From Chloroflexota bacterium (GTDB taxonomy: Bacteria > Chloroflexota > Anaerolineae > Anaerolineales > Anaerolineaceae), in assembly GCA_029265085.1 (NCBI GenBank), contig JAJUJY010000030.1, positions 1-32,391 of the forward strand: 32,391 nt of DNA, given 5' to 3'. The position numbers and the translations under genes are program-made. Below, piece after piece: positions 31,988 through 32,391 of the stretch (the stretch's first letter is position 1; each line of letters begins with the position of its first letter). The notes under the pieces are model-generated. The model saw only the letters and a list, made by a program, of their open reading frames with translations. It searched no databases and had not been told where the DNA came from.

Positions 31988-32391
31988 ATGGGACAGGATA
32001 TGATTTTTTACGGTCAAAAAGTTTGTTTCATTGGCGCACACCCAGATGACATTGAAATTGGCTGCGGAGCCTTGATTGCTCAAATCGTTAACCAAACCGA
32101 TGTTTTGTGTGTGACCCTCTCAGACAACCAGAAAAATCCAGACCTTAAAAACCTGGTGGAAGAACATTACAACAGCATGGATGCTCTTGGAGTACCGCGC
32201 GAGAAAGTTCGCCTGGGGCAATTTGAAACTCGGCGTTTTCCACATGCTCGCCAGGAGATCCTGGAATACATGATCGGAATTAATCGTTCCTTCAAACCAG
32301 ACATTGTGTTTGTTCATACCAAAGCTGACATTCACCAGGATCATGCCACGGTAACGGAAGAAGCCTTACGTGCCTTTCGCGGCACAACCGT
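31988..32391 (+). CDS. PIG-L/LmbE family deacetylase, 3' end outside window
   Basis: The first 134 codons of a zinc-dependent N-deacetylase of the PIG-L/LmbE family, which removes acetyl groups from N-acetylated sugars or related molecules. The zinc motif AHPDDIEIG is at about 17-25, and HQDH near residue 118 gives the third ligand region. The reading frame stays open to the last base, so the end is missing. ATG 31988 is used; ATG 32000 is a possible alternative. It follows the methyltransferase by 9 bases and is surely co-transcribed. Confidence 0.9.
   Translation, partial: MGQDMIFYGQKVCFIGAHPDDIEIGCGALIAQIVNQTDVLCVTLSDNQKNPDLKNLVEEHYNSMDALGVPREKVRLGQFETRRFPHARQEILEYMIGINRSFKPDIVFVHTKADIHQDHATVTEEALRAFRGTT

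Noticed and set aside
1..32391. CRISPR arrays, insertion sequences, integrases or replication origins
   Set aside because: No regularly spaced repeats, transposase or integrase motifs, or DnaA-box clusters were seen.

Overview
The window looks like a chromosomal segment of an anaerobic, fermentative bacterium. My best guess is the Chloroflexota, class Anaerolineae. This is inferred from the gene set (secreted amylopullulanase, NAD-linked NiFe hydrogenase, hydrogenase-associated DRTGG/CBS-kinase/PHP genes) and from protein style; no taxonomic marker was tested. There is no CRISPR array, no transposase and no rRNA.

Layout. (1) 1-1732: the 3' end of a DNA adenine methyltransferase and a coiled-coil protein of unknown function. 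(2) 1812-6233: a large secreted multidomain amylopullulanase-type GH13 enzyme with its own promoter, tandem palindromes and a 3' hairpin. (3) 6316-6834: a GNAT acetyltransferase. (4) Minus strand 8519-7022: hisS followed by tRNA-His(GTG) and a terminator, with tRNA-like fragments on both sides of the tRNA. (5) 8797-14892: DRTGG, CBS-HATPase, DRTGG, PHP, HydC/NuoE, HATPase, thioredoxin-fold ferredoxin and HydB/NuoF, a set usually seen beside FeFe hydrogenases. (6) 15089-18107: a second NuoE/NuoF pair and a formate/nitrite-family channel. (7) 18415-22947: a HoxU/NuoG-like electron-transfer subunit, HoxY, HoxH and the HoxW endopeptidase. (8) 23169-29531: a cNMP-binding protein and a complete hypABFCDE maturation set. 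(9) 29528-31060 minus: a membrane-anchored class A beta-lactamase-fold serine hydrolase. (10) 31178-32391: a SAM methyltransferase and a PIG-L deacetylase cut by the window end.

How it works together. About 21 kb (8797-29531) forms one co-oriented hydrogenase locus. HoxH/HoxY would carry the NiFe site and proximal cluster, the HoxU/NuoG-like protein the FeS wire, and one or both NuoE/NuoF pairs the FMN/NAD(P)H site. HydB (13111-14892) has the extra C-terminal two-cluster ferredoxin domain typical of flavin-based electron-bifurcating enzymes, so a ferredoxin- plus NAD(P)H-linked NiFe hydrogenase (HydABCSL-like) is the leading hypothesis. HypABCDEF and HoxW supply the complete NiFe(CN)2CO maturation. 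No FeFe catalytic subunit or HydEFG maturase is present in the window.

The parts most worth a second look are the duplicated diaphorase, whose second copy has lost its N-terminal cluster cysteines; the sensor/kinase-like genes wrapped around a NiFe rather than FeFe hydrogenase; short motifs shared by the locus promoters; and the hisS/tRNA-His unit.
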